Of a DNA stretch of 33,132 bases, positions 16,389 to 26,900 are shown piece by piece (positions within the stretch are counted from its first letter, which is position 1; the number at the start of each line of letters is the position of its first letter). Source of the DNA: Candidatus Poseidoniales archaeon (lineage in GTDB: Archaea > Thermoplasmatota > Poseidoniia > Poseidoniales > Thalassarchaeaceae); the NCBI GenBank assembly GCA_012959435.1, contig DUDF01000041.1, positions 1-33,132 of the forward strand. Direction: 5' to 3'. Made by a program: the position numbers and the translations under genes. The notes beneath the pieces are model-generated. The model ran no database searches. It saw nothing but the letters and a program-made list of their open reading frames with translations, and was not told the origin of the DNA.

Positions 16389-18878
16389 TCATTCAAGTTT
16401 ATGCATGGTAATTAGATGACTTGTGAATTCTTCTAATTCCGATGGTATTTCAATACCAGAAATTGGTTTCCCCCTACCAAGTCCTGCTTCGTTCTTTGCA
16501 GCCCAAACATCTGAATTGAATTCCGTAATTATTGAAGAATAATTTCGCAATTCGTCACCTAGGTCGCCTTCCCCTAATTCTTCAATTGGCAACTCGGGGA
16601 AATTACGGACATCTACCGCAGACACACCATAAAGTGTTGAAGAAAGATGGTGACAAAGGAACGGGCAAATAGGGCTGAACATAGTCAGTAAGTCTCGAAC
16701 GATACGATGTACTGTCCATGCTGCCCCGCGGTCATCATTGTATAGCCTTGTTTTTGCCATTTCAAGCCAATGACTCGGGAATACACCGGTGCCAAAGTTT
16801 TTGATTGATTGGGCTGCAGTATAGATATCTATATTTCCCCATGCGGCTCGAACTGTTAAATTAACTTGCGAGAATTCAGATAATATCCAGCGCTCTGAAA
16901 TACTTAAATCGGAAGGGGCTGTGTCTAAATCATCAGGGATTTCAAACTGACTTGCAAAGCGTGCCACATTGAATAATTTTGTAAGCACCCCGTAATACTT
17001 GGCCTCAATTTCTTCGGGGTTGATTTGAAAGTCATCTCCAACCTGTGCATCACAGGCCTTCCACAATCGGAAACATTCTGAGCCTATTTTGTTGGCTTTT
17101 AGGTTGACTGTTTTATTTGGACCTTTTATCTTCCACGAACCGGTCCTCCCACCAGCGCCACATTCTAAAACCGAATTCGCGTCAATTCCATTCCCTAATG
17201 ACTTAGACATTTTCCGGCCCCATGGGTCCATTCCTAATCCATCAATCCAAACGTTCTTGAAAGCTGGTTTGTCAAAAAGAAGAGCCGATTTCAACAAGGT
17301 GTAATACAGCCATGTGCGAACAATCTCCTTTCCTTGAGGGCGAATCCCTGTTGGAAATGCGCGCTCAAATGTATCATTATCACTAAGATACCCTGAAACA
17401 AAAAGATTCGAATTAGAAGAATCCATCCACGTGTCGAATACTTTTTCTTCACCTTGAATATTCCCAAGACTTCCATCCATTTCAGACCATTCACCTAGGT
17501 CTTCCTTTGTTTCCCTATCTAACACTCTTGAATTTGAAGGGGGACTCTCACACCAAGGTTGGACATAGGTACCAACCGGTGGTACGATGACTTTCTGTTG
17601 GTCTTCCGAATACCAGATTGGAATCTCAGTATGATACCAACGCCGCCTACTTATAGGCCAATCAATTGAGATGTTCTCCATCCAATCTAAGAGAAATTGT
17701 TTGTTACGAGGTGGCGTGAAATTAATTTCATCAGCCAATTCAGCAATTCTATCTTGTTTGTGGGTCTGTCGGATGTACCATTCCTTCAGCAAAATAATTT
17801 CAACTGGATTTTTCCCTCTCTCTGAAACGGGGACTTCTTGCTGACGGTCTTCTATTGATACTATTCTACCTGCTCCCCCAAGGCTCTCAATTACTGCCTT
17901 ACGTGCCTCAAGGACAGGCATCCCATCTAAGGGGCCGCTGATTCCAGTCATGCACCCATCTAAGCCAATTGCTTGGAAAGGAGTCAATCCTAATTCCCTA
18001 AAAACAGCCACATCATTCTGATCACCAAAAGAACAAACCATCAAAACACCAGAGCCAAAATCAGATTTAACAGAATGGTGTGCTCGAATCTCGACGCTAG
18101 TTCCCCGACCCTCTACCTCCACAGGTAAGTGTATTTGATGACCTACAAGATGCAAATATCTTTCATCATCAGGATGGACGACGACAACGCCGCAAGCACA
18201 AATTAATTCTGGGCGAGTGGTCGAGATGGTGATATCTTCACCACTTTCAGTTGTCCATTTGATGTCAACAAGTTGAGTCATCCGTTGCAACCTCTCAACT
18301 TCTGCGTCTGCAATAGTAGTACCTTCAACTGGATCGTAAATATTCGGACGCAAATCCTCAATAATTTCTCCCCGCTTGAACAAATCAACGAAAATAGCCT
18401 GGGTTACTGCACGATATTCAGGAGAATCGGTCAGATACTCTTTGGAGAAATCGCAAGATAACCCCACCCTGCTTGCTGTGTCCCGCATTGCTTGTGTGAA
18501 TTCTTCAATTGTTTCTTCACACAATTTTAGGAACTCTGCTCGGTCGTAAGTTTTCATCTTTCTACCTGTGTTTTTCTCAACAGTGAATTCAATGTTGATT
18601 CCGTTTCTATCAACACCCCAAGGGAAGTATACCTCTTTACCCATTAAACGCTGACTTCTAGCAATTACATCAATCATAGAATATTGAGCAACTGCTCCAA
18701 TATGCCAAGTACCACTAGGGTATGGAGGAGGTGTATCAATCACAAAGAGTTCTTTTTCTGATGTGGGATCAAACCCATACCTAGAATTGTATAGATCTTG
18801 GTCAGCATAATGTTCTTCTTGAATTCGCTTTTCTAAGTCAATTGTCCAACGCTTATCGGTAATGCGCGGATCTGCCAT
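16389..18878 (-). CDS. valS: Valyl-tRNA synthetase
   Basis: DTPPPYPSGTWHIGAVAQYSMIDVIARSQRLMGKEVYFPWGVDRNG; DWMENISIDWPISRRRWYHTEIPIWY; GRKMSKSLGNGID. Confidence 0.85.
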   Translation of the reverse strand: MADPRITDKRWTIDLEKRIQEEHYADQDLYNSRYGFDPTSEKELFVIDTPPPYPSGTWHIGAVAQYSMIDVIARSQRLMGKEVYFPWGVDRNGINIEFTVEKNTGRKMKTYDRAEFLKLCEETIEEFTQAMRDTASRVGLSCDFSKEYLTDSPEYRAVTQAIFVDLFKRGEIIEDLRPNIYDPVEGTTIADAEVERLQRMTQLVDIKWTTESGEDITISTTRPELICACGVVVVHPDDERYLHLVGHQIHLPVEVEGRGTSVEIRAHHSVKSDFGSGVLMVCSFGDQNDVAVFRELGLTPFQAIGLDGCMTGISGPLDGMPVLEARKAVIESLGGAGRIVSIEDRQQEVPVSERGKNPVEIILLKEWYIRQTHKQDRIAELADEINFTPPRNKQFLLDWMENISIDWPISRRRWYHTEIPIWYSEDQQKVIVPPVGTYVQPWCESPPSNSRVLDRETKEDLGEWSEMDGSLGNIQGEEKVFDTWMDSSNSNLFVSGYLSDNDTFERAFPTGIRPQGKEIVRTWLYYTLLKSALLFDKPAFKNVWIDGLGMDPWGRKMSKSLGNGIDANSVLECGAGGRTGSWKIKGPNKTVNLKANKIGSECFRLWKACDAQVGDDFQINPEEIEAKYYGVLTKLFNVARFASQFEIPDDLDTAPSDLSISERWILSEFSQVNLTVRAAWGNIDIYTAAQSIKNFGTGVFPSHWLEMAKTRLYNDDRGAAWTVHRIVRDLLTMFSPICPFLCHHLSSTLYGVSAVDVRNFPELPIEELGEGDLGDELRNYSSIITEFNSDVWAAKNEAGLGRGKPISGIEIPSELEEFTSHLITMHKLE

Positions 18879-19098
18879 TAATTATCCCACCAAGGCCCTC
18901 TCACACGTCAACAGCAAGCATCCTCAAACTAAGGGCGTCAAGTCACCATTGATGAGGATACCGCTTTTTCAAGCCACCTAACAATAACCTAGAAACTCTG
19001 TGCGGGGATTTATTCGGCTAATTTTTGGAGGCGTGTAATCTAGTAAATTGGTGTACATTTGGCTGAGATATTAAAGGAGGGCTTGATGGCAGGACCCT

Positions 19099-22083
19099 AT
19101 GGTGGCAGGCATCTCTGGAGAAGGTAGAGATGGAAAGGTGCCCGAGAAACACTCCGCATCAAGACTTACAGAAAAAATAAGTTCTACAACCAGTATCGTA
19201 AAAGGAAAACTCAGTGACTTCAATTCTGAATCAGCAATTGAAGCAATAATGGATGCACCTCGGAGGATTAAAAAAGAGCTCCGTAAAATGACTATATTTG
19301 GTTCACTAACTCGATTCCCAGCACCAACAGTAGGGCTATGTGTACTAATCACAATGTTCTTCCTTTTTCACTCCGGTATACTTGATAAATGGACTGGGAC
19401 ATCATCATTGAATGTCAACGGTGATTTGGAGGTCTACCTCCCAGAAGGTTCAACAGTTAAGGACGATTTAGCAACAATTGAAGAAGATTGGACAACAAAT
19501 GCGATGATTATCTATGTCGAATCCGAGAATCAAGGTGTGACAAATGTTGAGATCCTCAAACAACTTGATACAATTGAAAGACAATTAAACAAGGTTGTTT
19601 CAGATGGTGGAGATCAAGACGGTATCATCTATATTTTATCAATATCTACCGTCGTTAAAGAAGTGAATTCGTCGGCACCCAGAGTTGCAAAAGCGTTTGT
19701 CACCAATGCTCTTGGCGGAGATAACCTTTCGCAACAAATCAACGACCAAATAGATGACCTGGGAGACACATTAGGTGGATACAGCATACCTGATGACCAA
19801 AATCGTGTAAACCAAATCATTGGAGAATTACCTCCCAATGCTAAAGATAAACTCTATCGCGATGTAGGGGCGGGTGCGCTTTCAACAGTAGGATTTCCAA
19901 ACCGAGCTGTGATTGTTGTAGGAGTTGTTGATACTGGGTTCCATGCATCAGAAATTCCTGAGGTGTGTAAAACCGGAGGTCAGCAAGAGGCTGAGGCTTA
20001 CACTGATATCATCATGTATACAGAGTGCTGGATTGAACAAACTTCATTTGAAAATAATTGGAATGAAGAGACTTCTGCTTGTGAGGATAGACCCGATGGA
20101 CAAAATGGCACTGCGCCTCAATGTCTAGGCCTTACCATGACCCTGACAGGACCGGTGCCAATCACTAATTCGGTGACAAAATATTCCTTCGTGCTATTTT
20201 GGCAAATTTTCCCCATGGGTGTTGTTGCAGTAGCATTTGGATTATTCCTCTTCCATTCTGATTTGATTCAAACCGGTAGGATTAGAGTCATTCAAGGAAT
20301 TAAGGTAGTCATCATCTCTGGCCTCCCCACCTTATGTTCAGTATGGTGGACTTTGGGAATCATTGGCTATCTTGACTATGAGGTGACTATGACTGTTATC
20401 ATTGTTGGTCCGATATTACTTGCGCTGGGTGTATCATATGGGCTGCATATCACCAATAGATACGCTGAGGAATCTGGAACCCCACAAGAAAAAATGGCTA
20501 TTGCAATCCAATCCACCGGAAAAGCAGTATTATTGTCTGCTATTACGACTGTAATAGGATTCATTTCCCTAGTTATTACCCCTATGGCTCCGATTCAAAC
20601 GGTTGGAATCGCTCTCGCTGGTGGGATCATAATTGTGTATATACTGACAATGGTAATGGTACCAAACTTAACCATGTTATTAGATTTGAAAAAACCAAGT
20701 CACCCACCACCTAAGATAATAGAATTCGTAGTTGAACAACCGATTAATTGGGCGAAAACCACAGTCAGTGTTTTTTTCGTTCTAATGCTAGTTTCTGCTG
20801 TTTGGGCAAGGCCGCAAGTTGAGGAAAACATCGACTTGTTAGACATGGCACCCCAAGGGCAACCACCTATATTGAAGATGAAACAATACAGCGAAGAATT
20901 CAATGCGGGCCAAATTGGAATGTTGTTAATTGATGGTGCAATTGCAGGAGATAGAGATGATGAAACAACGGAAAACGATGACCCGTTTGCCAAACTACAA
21001 GATATCGAAATGTTGGAAAATAGGGCAGATGGAGTCAACAGGACTAATGCGGTAAGCATTGTTTTCCTAATGAAATCAGTAGGTGTATCAGTGAATTTAT
21101 CCGGGACTGCAATCGTACCTTTCTGTGAATTCATACCACCAGGTACCGGCAAAGAAGTATGCCAAGTAATCTTTGACAGAGAAGAGGAACAAGATGCAAC
21201 ATTCTGGAGGGTTTTGACAACGTTCAATACAGAAGATGATGCAAATAAACGAAGTCAGATTTTCTTGCTTGATGTATTTTATGCTTCGCTAACTCAAGAG
21301 ACACGTCAATTATTCATTAACGAAACGTACCAGAGGAGTTTGATTTACATTGACATGCCTTTCATGAACGTGCAGGAAACTCAAGCTGCGGTTGACGAAG
21401 TTAACATTTATGCAGAGCAGAATTATGCCGGTGGGATTGCATCATCCCAACTTATCGGTGTAGCCGCTGTTACAATCGCTGTGAATGACTTGATTGTAGG
21501 TTCACAATGGACGTCCCTAGGCTTTGCATTGGCTGCAACTCTGTTCACACTAGCAATCGTATTCAGAGACCCTAGATACGCATTATTGACTACAATACCG
21601 GTATTGTTCACCGTATCTATGCAATGGTTAGTGATGCAACAGATGGACGTCACCCTTTCACTAGTTACTGTCATGATCGGCTCGATTTTAGTTGGGGTAG
21701 GGATTGATTTCAGTATTCATATTGCCAATCGTGTAAAAGAAAATGGAGGTACTATTGAGGCGGTTAGAGAAGCCTGTACAACCACTGGTATGTCATTGAT
21801 TGAAGCAGTAGTGGTGACCTGTGCTGGATTAGCGACAGCTTTCTTCATTCCGATACCGGCGCTGAAACCGTTTGTCAAAGTTATCATCATTCTATTGATT
21901 GTCGCGGCTTCGTCTGCATTATTGCTGTTACCAGCAATTTTCACTTTGATGATTGAAAGCGGAGTTGGACTCGTAGGGGGATCTGCTTCCATGATTAGGG
22001 CGGCTAGACTAATCGCTAAGGGAGAAGATGAGGAAGTTGTATTGGCGGCTCCAACTCACCGAACTGACCATGATGTATGGTGA
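19099..22083 (+). CDS. RND/MMPL-superfamily exporter
   Basis: 994 aa with duplicated halves of one TM, a large extracytoplasmic loop and a TM bundle. GPILLALGVSYGLHITNRYAEE and GSILVGVGIDFSIHIANRVKE are the paired RND TM4-type motifs. Confidence 0.85.
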   Translation: MVAGISGEGRDGKVPEKHSASRLTEKISSTTSIVKGKLSDFNSESAIEAIMDAPRRIKKELRKMTIFGSLTRFPAPTVGLCVLITMFFLFHSGILDKWTGTSSLNVNGDLEVYLPEGSTVKDDLATIEEDWTTNAMIIYVESENQGVTNVEILKQLDTIERQLNKVVSDGGDQDGIIYILSISTVVKEVNSSAPRVAKAFVTNALGGDNLSQQINDQIDDLGDTLGGYSIPDDQNRVNQIIGELPPNAKDKLYRDVGAGALSTVGFPNRAVIVVGVVDTGFHASEIPEVCKTGGQQEAEAYTDIIMYTECWIEQTSFENNWNEETSACEDRPDGQNGTAPQCLGLTMTLTGPVPITNSVTKYSFVLFWQIFPMGVVAVAFGLFLFHSDLIQTGRIRVIQGIKVVIISGLPTLCSVWWTLGIIGYLDYEVTMTVIIVGPILLALGVSYGLHITNRYAEESGTPQEKMAIAIQSTGKAVLLSAITTVIGFISLVITPMAPIQTVGIALAGGIIIVYILTMVMVPNLTMLLDLKKPSHPPPKIIEFVVEQPINWAKTTVSVFFVLMLVSAVWARPQVEENIDLLDMAPQGQPPILKMKQYSEEFNAGQIGMLLIDGAIAGDRDDETTENDDPFAKLQDIEMLENRADGVNRTNAVSIVFLMKSVGVSVNLSGTAIVPFCEFIPPGTGKEVCQVIFDREEEQDATFWRVLTTFNTEDDANKRSQIFLLDVFYASLTQETRQLFINETYQRSLIYIDMPFMNVQETQAAVDEVNIYAEQNYAGGIASSQLIGVAAVTIAVNDLIVGSQWTSLGFALAATLFTLAIVFRDPRYALLTTIPVLFTVSMQWLVMQQMDVTLSLVTVMIGSILVGVGIDFSIHIANRVKENGGTIEAVREACTTTGMSLIEAVVVTCAGLATAFFIPIPALKPFVKVIIILLIVAASSALLLLPAIFTLMIESGVGLVGGSASMIRAARLIAKGEDEEVVLAAPTHRTDHDVW

Positions 22084-22133
22084 AGTACTTTCTATCGCGT
22101 AGGCCATAGACCCAAACCTCTTGGGGGTAAGCA

Positions 22134-22610
22134 ATGACAGACTATTGGTTGATGAAAAGTGAGCCTGATGTGTATCCTTGGGAGCAACTTGTCAAGGATG
22201 GAAGCACACATTGGGATGGAGTGAGAAATTACCAAGCACGTAATTTCATGAGAGACAAAATGAAAATGGGTGACTTAGTCCTATTTTACCACTCAAATTG
22301 CAAGCCACCACACATTGCAGGGATTGCGAGAGTTTGTAAGGAAGGATATACTGACTTTACTGCCCATGACGAGAAATCAAATTATTTTGATCCTAAATCA
22401 TCTGCAGATAATCCTCGTTGGTGTATGATAGATATTGAACCGGTAATCGGTTTCAAGCAAACCCTTGATCTACCTGACCTGAAACAAAATCCAAAATTAG
22501 AAGGTATGCCATTATTACAGAAGGGCCAACGCCTAAGTGTTCAACCAGTACCCCCGAAGTACTTCGATGAGATTTGCAAAATAGCTGAAATCAACCAAGC
22601 GACAATGTGA
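22134..22610 (+). CDS. EVE-domain protein
   Basis: MTDYWLMKSEPDVYPWEQL...WDGVRNYQARNFMRDKMKMGDLVLFYHSNCKPPHIAGIARV...YFDPKSSADNPRWCMIDIEPV. Confidence 0.93.
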   Translation: MTDYWLMKSEPDVYPWEQLVKDGSTHWDGVRNYQARNFMRDKMKMGDLVLFYHSNCKPPHIAGIARVCKEGYTDFTAHDEKSNYFDPKSSADNPRWCMIDIEPVIGFKQTLDLPDLKQNPKLEGMPLLQKGQRLSVQPVPPKYFDEICKIAEINQATM

Positions 22611-22647
22611 CAACTGAACCACCTTTGAGGAAAAATGAGGAATTGAT

Positions 22648-23862
22648 ATGGAACCGATCCCAGTCGCTGATAGAGCCGCCCAGATTGAATATGCAATTCG
22701 TGATGTTGTTGTACCCGCAACAGAACTAGAAAAACAAGGACATAAGATTCTAAAACTGAATATTGGAGACCCTTTAGCCTATCCTGGGCTACCTACACCT
22801 ACACACATGATAAAGGCATTTCAAGAGTCATTGGGGAGACAAGAAAATGGCTATTCACACTCTTACGGCATCCCTCAACTACGCCAAGCAATAGCAACCG
22901 ACGAACAAAGCAAAGGTTGGGCATGTACGGAAGACGATGTCTATGTATGTCACGGGGTAACTGAGGCTTTGCAAATTGTGTTCGCAGCAGTTCTTCAAGA
23001 GGGTGACAAAGTTCTCTCCCCCGGACCACACTACCCTCCATACATGACATACCCACCTCTTTTTGGAGGGAGCACTATTGAATATCGAATGGATTCGCAG
23101 AATGGGTGGTATCCGGACCTAGATGATATCCGTGCTAAAATGGATGATTCCGTCCGCCTATTAGTTCTGATAAATCCTAATAATCCAACTGGCGGCATTG
23201 CCGATGAAAGAATTATATCTGGTATTATTGAGATTGCAGCAGAATGGCCGAATTGCATAATTATTGCCGACGAAATATACGATGGATTAAATTTTGAAGG
23301 GAACCATATATCCATGGCTGGTGCAGCCACATCAGCGGCAAGTCCTATCCCAGTGCTAACCATGAACGGCGTTAGTAAAGTCTACTATGCACCTGGTTGG
23401 AGAATTGGTTACATGGCATTTTACGACCCAGCCAAAAGATTGTCATTAGTCAGAGATGGAATTGAGCGGTTATTACGAGCTCGTCTTTGTGCCTCAACCC
23501 CTGCCCAAATGGGCTACCTTGCAGGGCTGACATCAGATGATGGTTGGATGGATTCATATCGACAGAAATTATTGCAACAAAGAGACTACTGCATGCAGCG
23601 CATATCCTCTATAGATGGCTTGCAGGCTCAAACACCAGGAGGTGCATTTTACTTATTCATTGAATTAACTCATCCACGATGGAGAGAAGATGATAAGCAG
23701 TTCGTCCTAGACTTATTGCATCAGGAAAAAGTGCTCATGGTCCACGGATCGGGATTTAGCCCAGAATTTGGTAAAGGCTTCGTCAGAATGGTTTACTTAC
23801 CAGATATTGAAGTCCTAGAAGATGCATTTGATAGAATCGAAAGATTCCTTTCGAACAGTTGA
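22648..23862 (+). CDS. PLP-dependent class I/II aminotransferase (alanine/aspartate aminotransferase-like)
   Basis: LNIGDPLAYPGLPTPTHMI; SYGIPQLRQAI; LVLINPNNPTGG; ADEIYDGLNFEG; MNGVSKVYYAPGWRIGYM (PLP lysine). Confidence 0.92.
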   Translation: MEPIPVADRAAQIEYAIRDVVVPATELEKQGHKILKLNIGDPLAYPGLPTPTHMIKAFQESLGRQENGYSHSYGIPQLRQAIATDEQSKGWACTEDDVYVCHGVTEALQIVFAAVLQEGDKVLSPGPHYPPYMTYPPLFGGSTIEYRMDSQNGWYPDLDDIRAKMDDSVRLLVLINPNNPTGGIADERIISGIIEIAAEWPNCIIIADEIYDGLNFEGNHISMAGAATSAASPIPVLTMNGVSKVYYAPGWRIGYMAFYDPAKRLSLVRDGIERLLRARLCASTPAQMGYLAGLTSDDGWMDSYRQKLLQQRDYCMQRISSIDGLQAQTPGGAFYLFIELTHPRWREDDKQFVLDLLHQEKVLMVHGSGFSPEFGKGFVRMVYLPDIEVLEDAFDRIERFLSNS

Positions 23863-23890
23863 ATCTAATCAATCTCATGGACCACAAGCC

Positions 23891-23910
23891 TCAGGGTCTT
23901 AGGACCCTGA
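23891..23910 (+). promoter_or_regulatory. 8-bp stem/4-nt loop hairpin in the leader of the downstream membrane-protein gene
   Basis: TCAGGGTC-TTAG-GACCCTGA, flanked by an outer CTAATC (23865-23870)/GATTAG (23922-23927) complement. Confidence 0.5.
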
Positions 23911-23951
23911 ACGGCACAACCGATTAGAACTGAAGCCCCGCAGACCCAGCC

Positions 23952-26900
23952 ATGACTGGAGCAGGGGGCATCGGTAGAACCATGTTTTTGGCATTGGTTA
24001 TCTTCATTCTAACCACCTTATTGATGCCTTTTGTAAGTGCGGCTCCGACAATTGTGGGTGCCGGTACTTTTGACCCTAGTTTACTAGCCCCATTGGCGAT
24101 TGCAATAATGGTTGGGCTAATGTTATGGCGCTGGTTACTACCACTTTCTCTTTCCAATTTACAGGTTGCATTTGAAGTAGATGATGGACTGTATGAAGTC
24201 CACCGCTTGAGTAAAAACCGAAGAGAAGTAATGAAATTACTGAACGCACCAAGAGTTGTAATTGGTTCACTAGCTTACTTATTGGCAATGACTGGGATTC
24301 TGTTAATTGTATGCGAATTACTCATTGAACCATCAAAATTCTATGAACCAGTAATCTACATGATGTTGATTTTAGTTGCCTACCCAATAATCATCTCACC
24401 ATTCGTGACACTTTATGCGCAACTATCGGGACACACGGTTGATAGTGGGAAACTATCCACATGGAACAGGCTGTACGGATCGTTCGTCACCATAGCCATG
24501 GTATTAGTAGCAACGGGAGCTGTTCTTTCTGTAGGCTACCAAAAATCATCTTATGGCATCGACGATGAAATATTTGGACGTTGGGTTGGATTCGCACTTC
24601 TTGCTTTCATGGCTCCAACAATTCTTGCCTATGGGAGAATAATGGGTGCCTCTTGGAACACTCTTACAATCAACAAATGGCGCACAATGAGGGGAAAGAG
24701 AACAGCAATTGATCCAGATAAACCTGGTTTATTCAAGCGCTTCGCATCGTTACTCATTGTCACATTTCTAGCCACGATGCCATTAACCGCAATTAATGGG
24801 ATTGTAACATTAATTTACGTTAAACTTGAGAATCCTGTCGATGCCAATTCAATGCTTGACCTAGGTGGGATAATTGGTTGGGAAATTTATCAATATGTAG
24901 AAAATAATCCTGTCCTCCAAAAATTCATTTCGTTGAAAGCTCTTGAGATCACACTGGCTTCATATCTCATGCTAAACGTGGCAATCGTAGGATTGGCTTT
25001 CATTTTCGAATTGACGAGAAACCTATTCCTTGGGGGACAAACATTCGGTGGCATAGGAGGTGTCATACTAGCCCGGCCACGGGAAATTCGTAGTGAAGTT
25101 AAAGTCCAGGGCAGAGTTTTATTCTTCGGCCTTGCTGGGTTTAGTGGATACTCCATTCTCCTCATTATTCTCCAAACTTACAAGGAATTTAGTCATTTAA
25201 TGCCCTATGGTGATTCATCGCCATTAATAGCAGAAGATGTTTTACTCATTGCAATTTGGCAATTCATTGCAGCCGGACAAGCGATTTTCTTATTGACTTG
25301 GATTCTCAGTCTAGGCCGATTCAGCGTAATGAAGAATCTCAGATTTGATCTAAATCCCGATGAGAGGAGAGAAGGTGCTATCCTTGCAGGAGGTGGTGAT
25401 TGGATGCGAAATTATATCGAGGAGGCTGCTTACCGTGATGACCTCGATGCATTAAGGAGATTTCAATCTGATACAATAAAAGGAAACCAACTTGTTGTTC
25501 AATTAGAAAAAAGCAGAGCCAGAATGCTTGAATGTGCAATCCGTGGTTTGTGGCCTGAAGCAATTGATGTAGCTAGGAAGTTACTAGCACAACAAGGTGG
25601 TGAAGATGATGAAGCAAGGATGATAATTGCTGCAGGACATATAGCATCACGAAGATTAGACGCAGCAAGAGAAGCACTGCGAGGACTAGAACAGCCGGAA
25701 GGATATGACGAACCAGAAATTCTCTCTTTAGTAGCAGAATGGTTTGACCCCTGGGCTGGTTCAGTGAAAAATGATGACTTCTATGATTGGGAAGATAGTT
25801 CAGCAATACATTACCTACAAGAATTGCAGAAAAGATTAGTAAGGTGGGATCCTTTAACATCTATAGACACAATATATAATGACCCTTTGAGCCTCCACGC
25901 AATGATTAGTTCAGTTGCTAAATTACGTGCTGAAAGAAGACATGATGAAGCATTAGAATTATCTCTTGAGTCCATACGGAAAAATCCTAATAGCACTAAA
26001 GCTAGAATTGCTGCCTCGCTTTGTTTGATTGATTGTGGAGATTGGTTTGATGCACTTGACATATTTGAAGAATTACAAATTAGTTCACCAGAGGACCCGC
26101 GCGTTAAGGCACTAGGGATGATATTAGGATTTGCAGCACCAACAAACGAATTGGAATGTGCAATCATTGAACCAAATCCCAAAGAGAAAAGGAGATGGAT
26201 TGACGAAGCGCCAACTAATCCTATCGCTGCTTTAATTGCAAAGAGGGGCCATGATGAAGCAATAACCGCGAATGTATTTATCGCTGCTCATGAAGCAATA
26301 GAAAGACGAGTAACTCCAAGATATAAGCCTTCAATGGTATTGAGATTATTCAACTGGATAGTACTCATTCCAACTTGGATAATTATTGGTTTAATTGCAT
26401 ATGATAGAAGTTCTAACTATGTGTTGGGTGTTTCAATTACTGCCTCTCTAATGGTCCTACATTTCTTCGCCTTGCGGTTCCGAAAGCAACAACGCAGGGT
26501 TATCAAACATCGTGACCAAAAAGCAATGATTGCTTATGCAAAAAGACTGAAACGATTCAAGGTTGGTTTTGATTTAGATAAGATCCCAGTAGGTACGCAT
26601 CTGCTATTATCTGGGCTACTTGTAACAATCAACGGGATAGTCTACGACCTCGGTATGCCTGGGTGGCTCGTTGTCCGATTACCAAAGAAGGAGAGGAAAG
26701 GGATTGTCAGCAACATCTCAAAGAGGCGGCGGAAACTATTGTCTCAGCCACTAGCACGTTGTTCACCTCTACCAGTTGAATGGTGGAATAAGCGACCTAA
26801 GCCAGTGGGCAAAGAACAGCGTGCACTTGAGATTCTTATTGGGCCAGCAGCATACAGAGGTAGGAGTATGCGCTCATCAATAACATCTGAAAAATCAGGT

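Noticed and set aside
18920-18959. ATCCTCA/TGAGGAT inverted repeat in the valS-RND intergenic region
   Set aside because: Only 7 bp with a 26-nt spacer; expected by chance at this length without comparative support.
20700-21227. 175-aa minus-strand ORF
   Set aside because: Antisense to the well-supported RND exporter.
22134-22610. Defence island based on the EVE domain
   Set aside because: No nuclease, methylase, helicase or other defence genes nearby; neighbours are metabolic or transport genes.
23891-23910. Hairpin region considered as a tRNA arm
   Set aside because: No D-arm, T-loop (GTTCRA) or acceptor stem of the right geometry.
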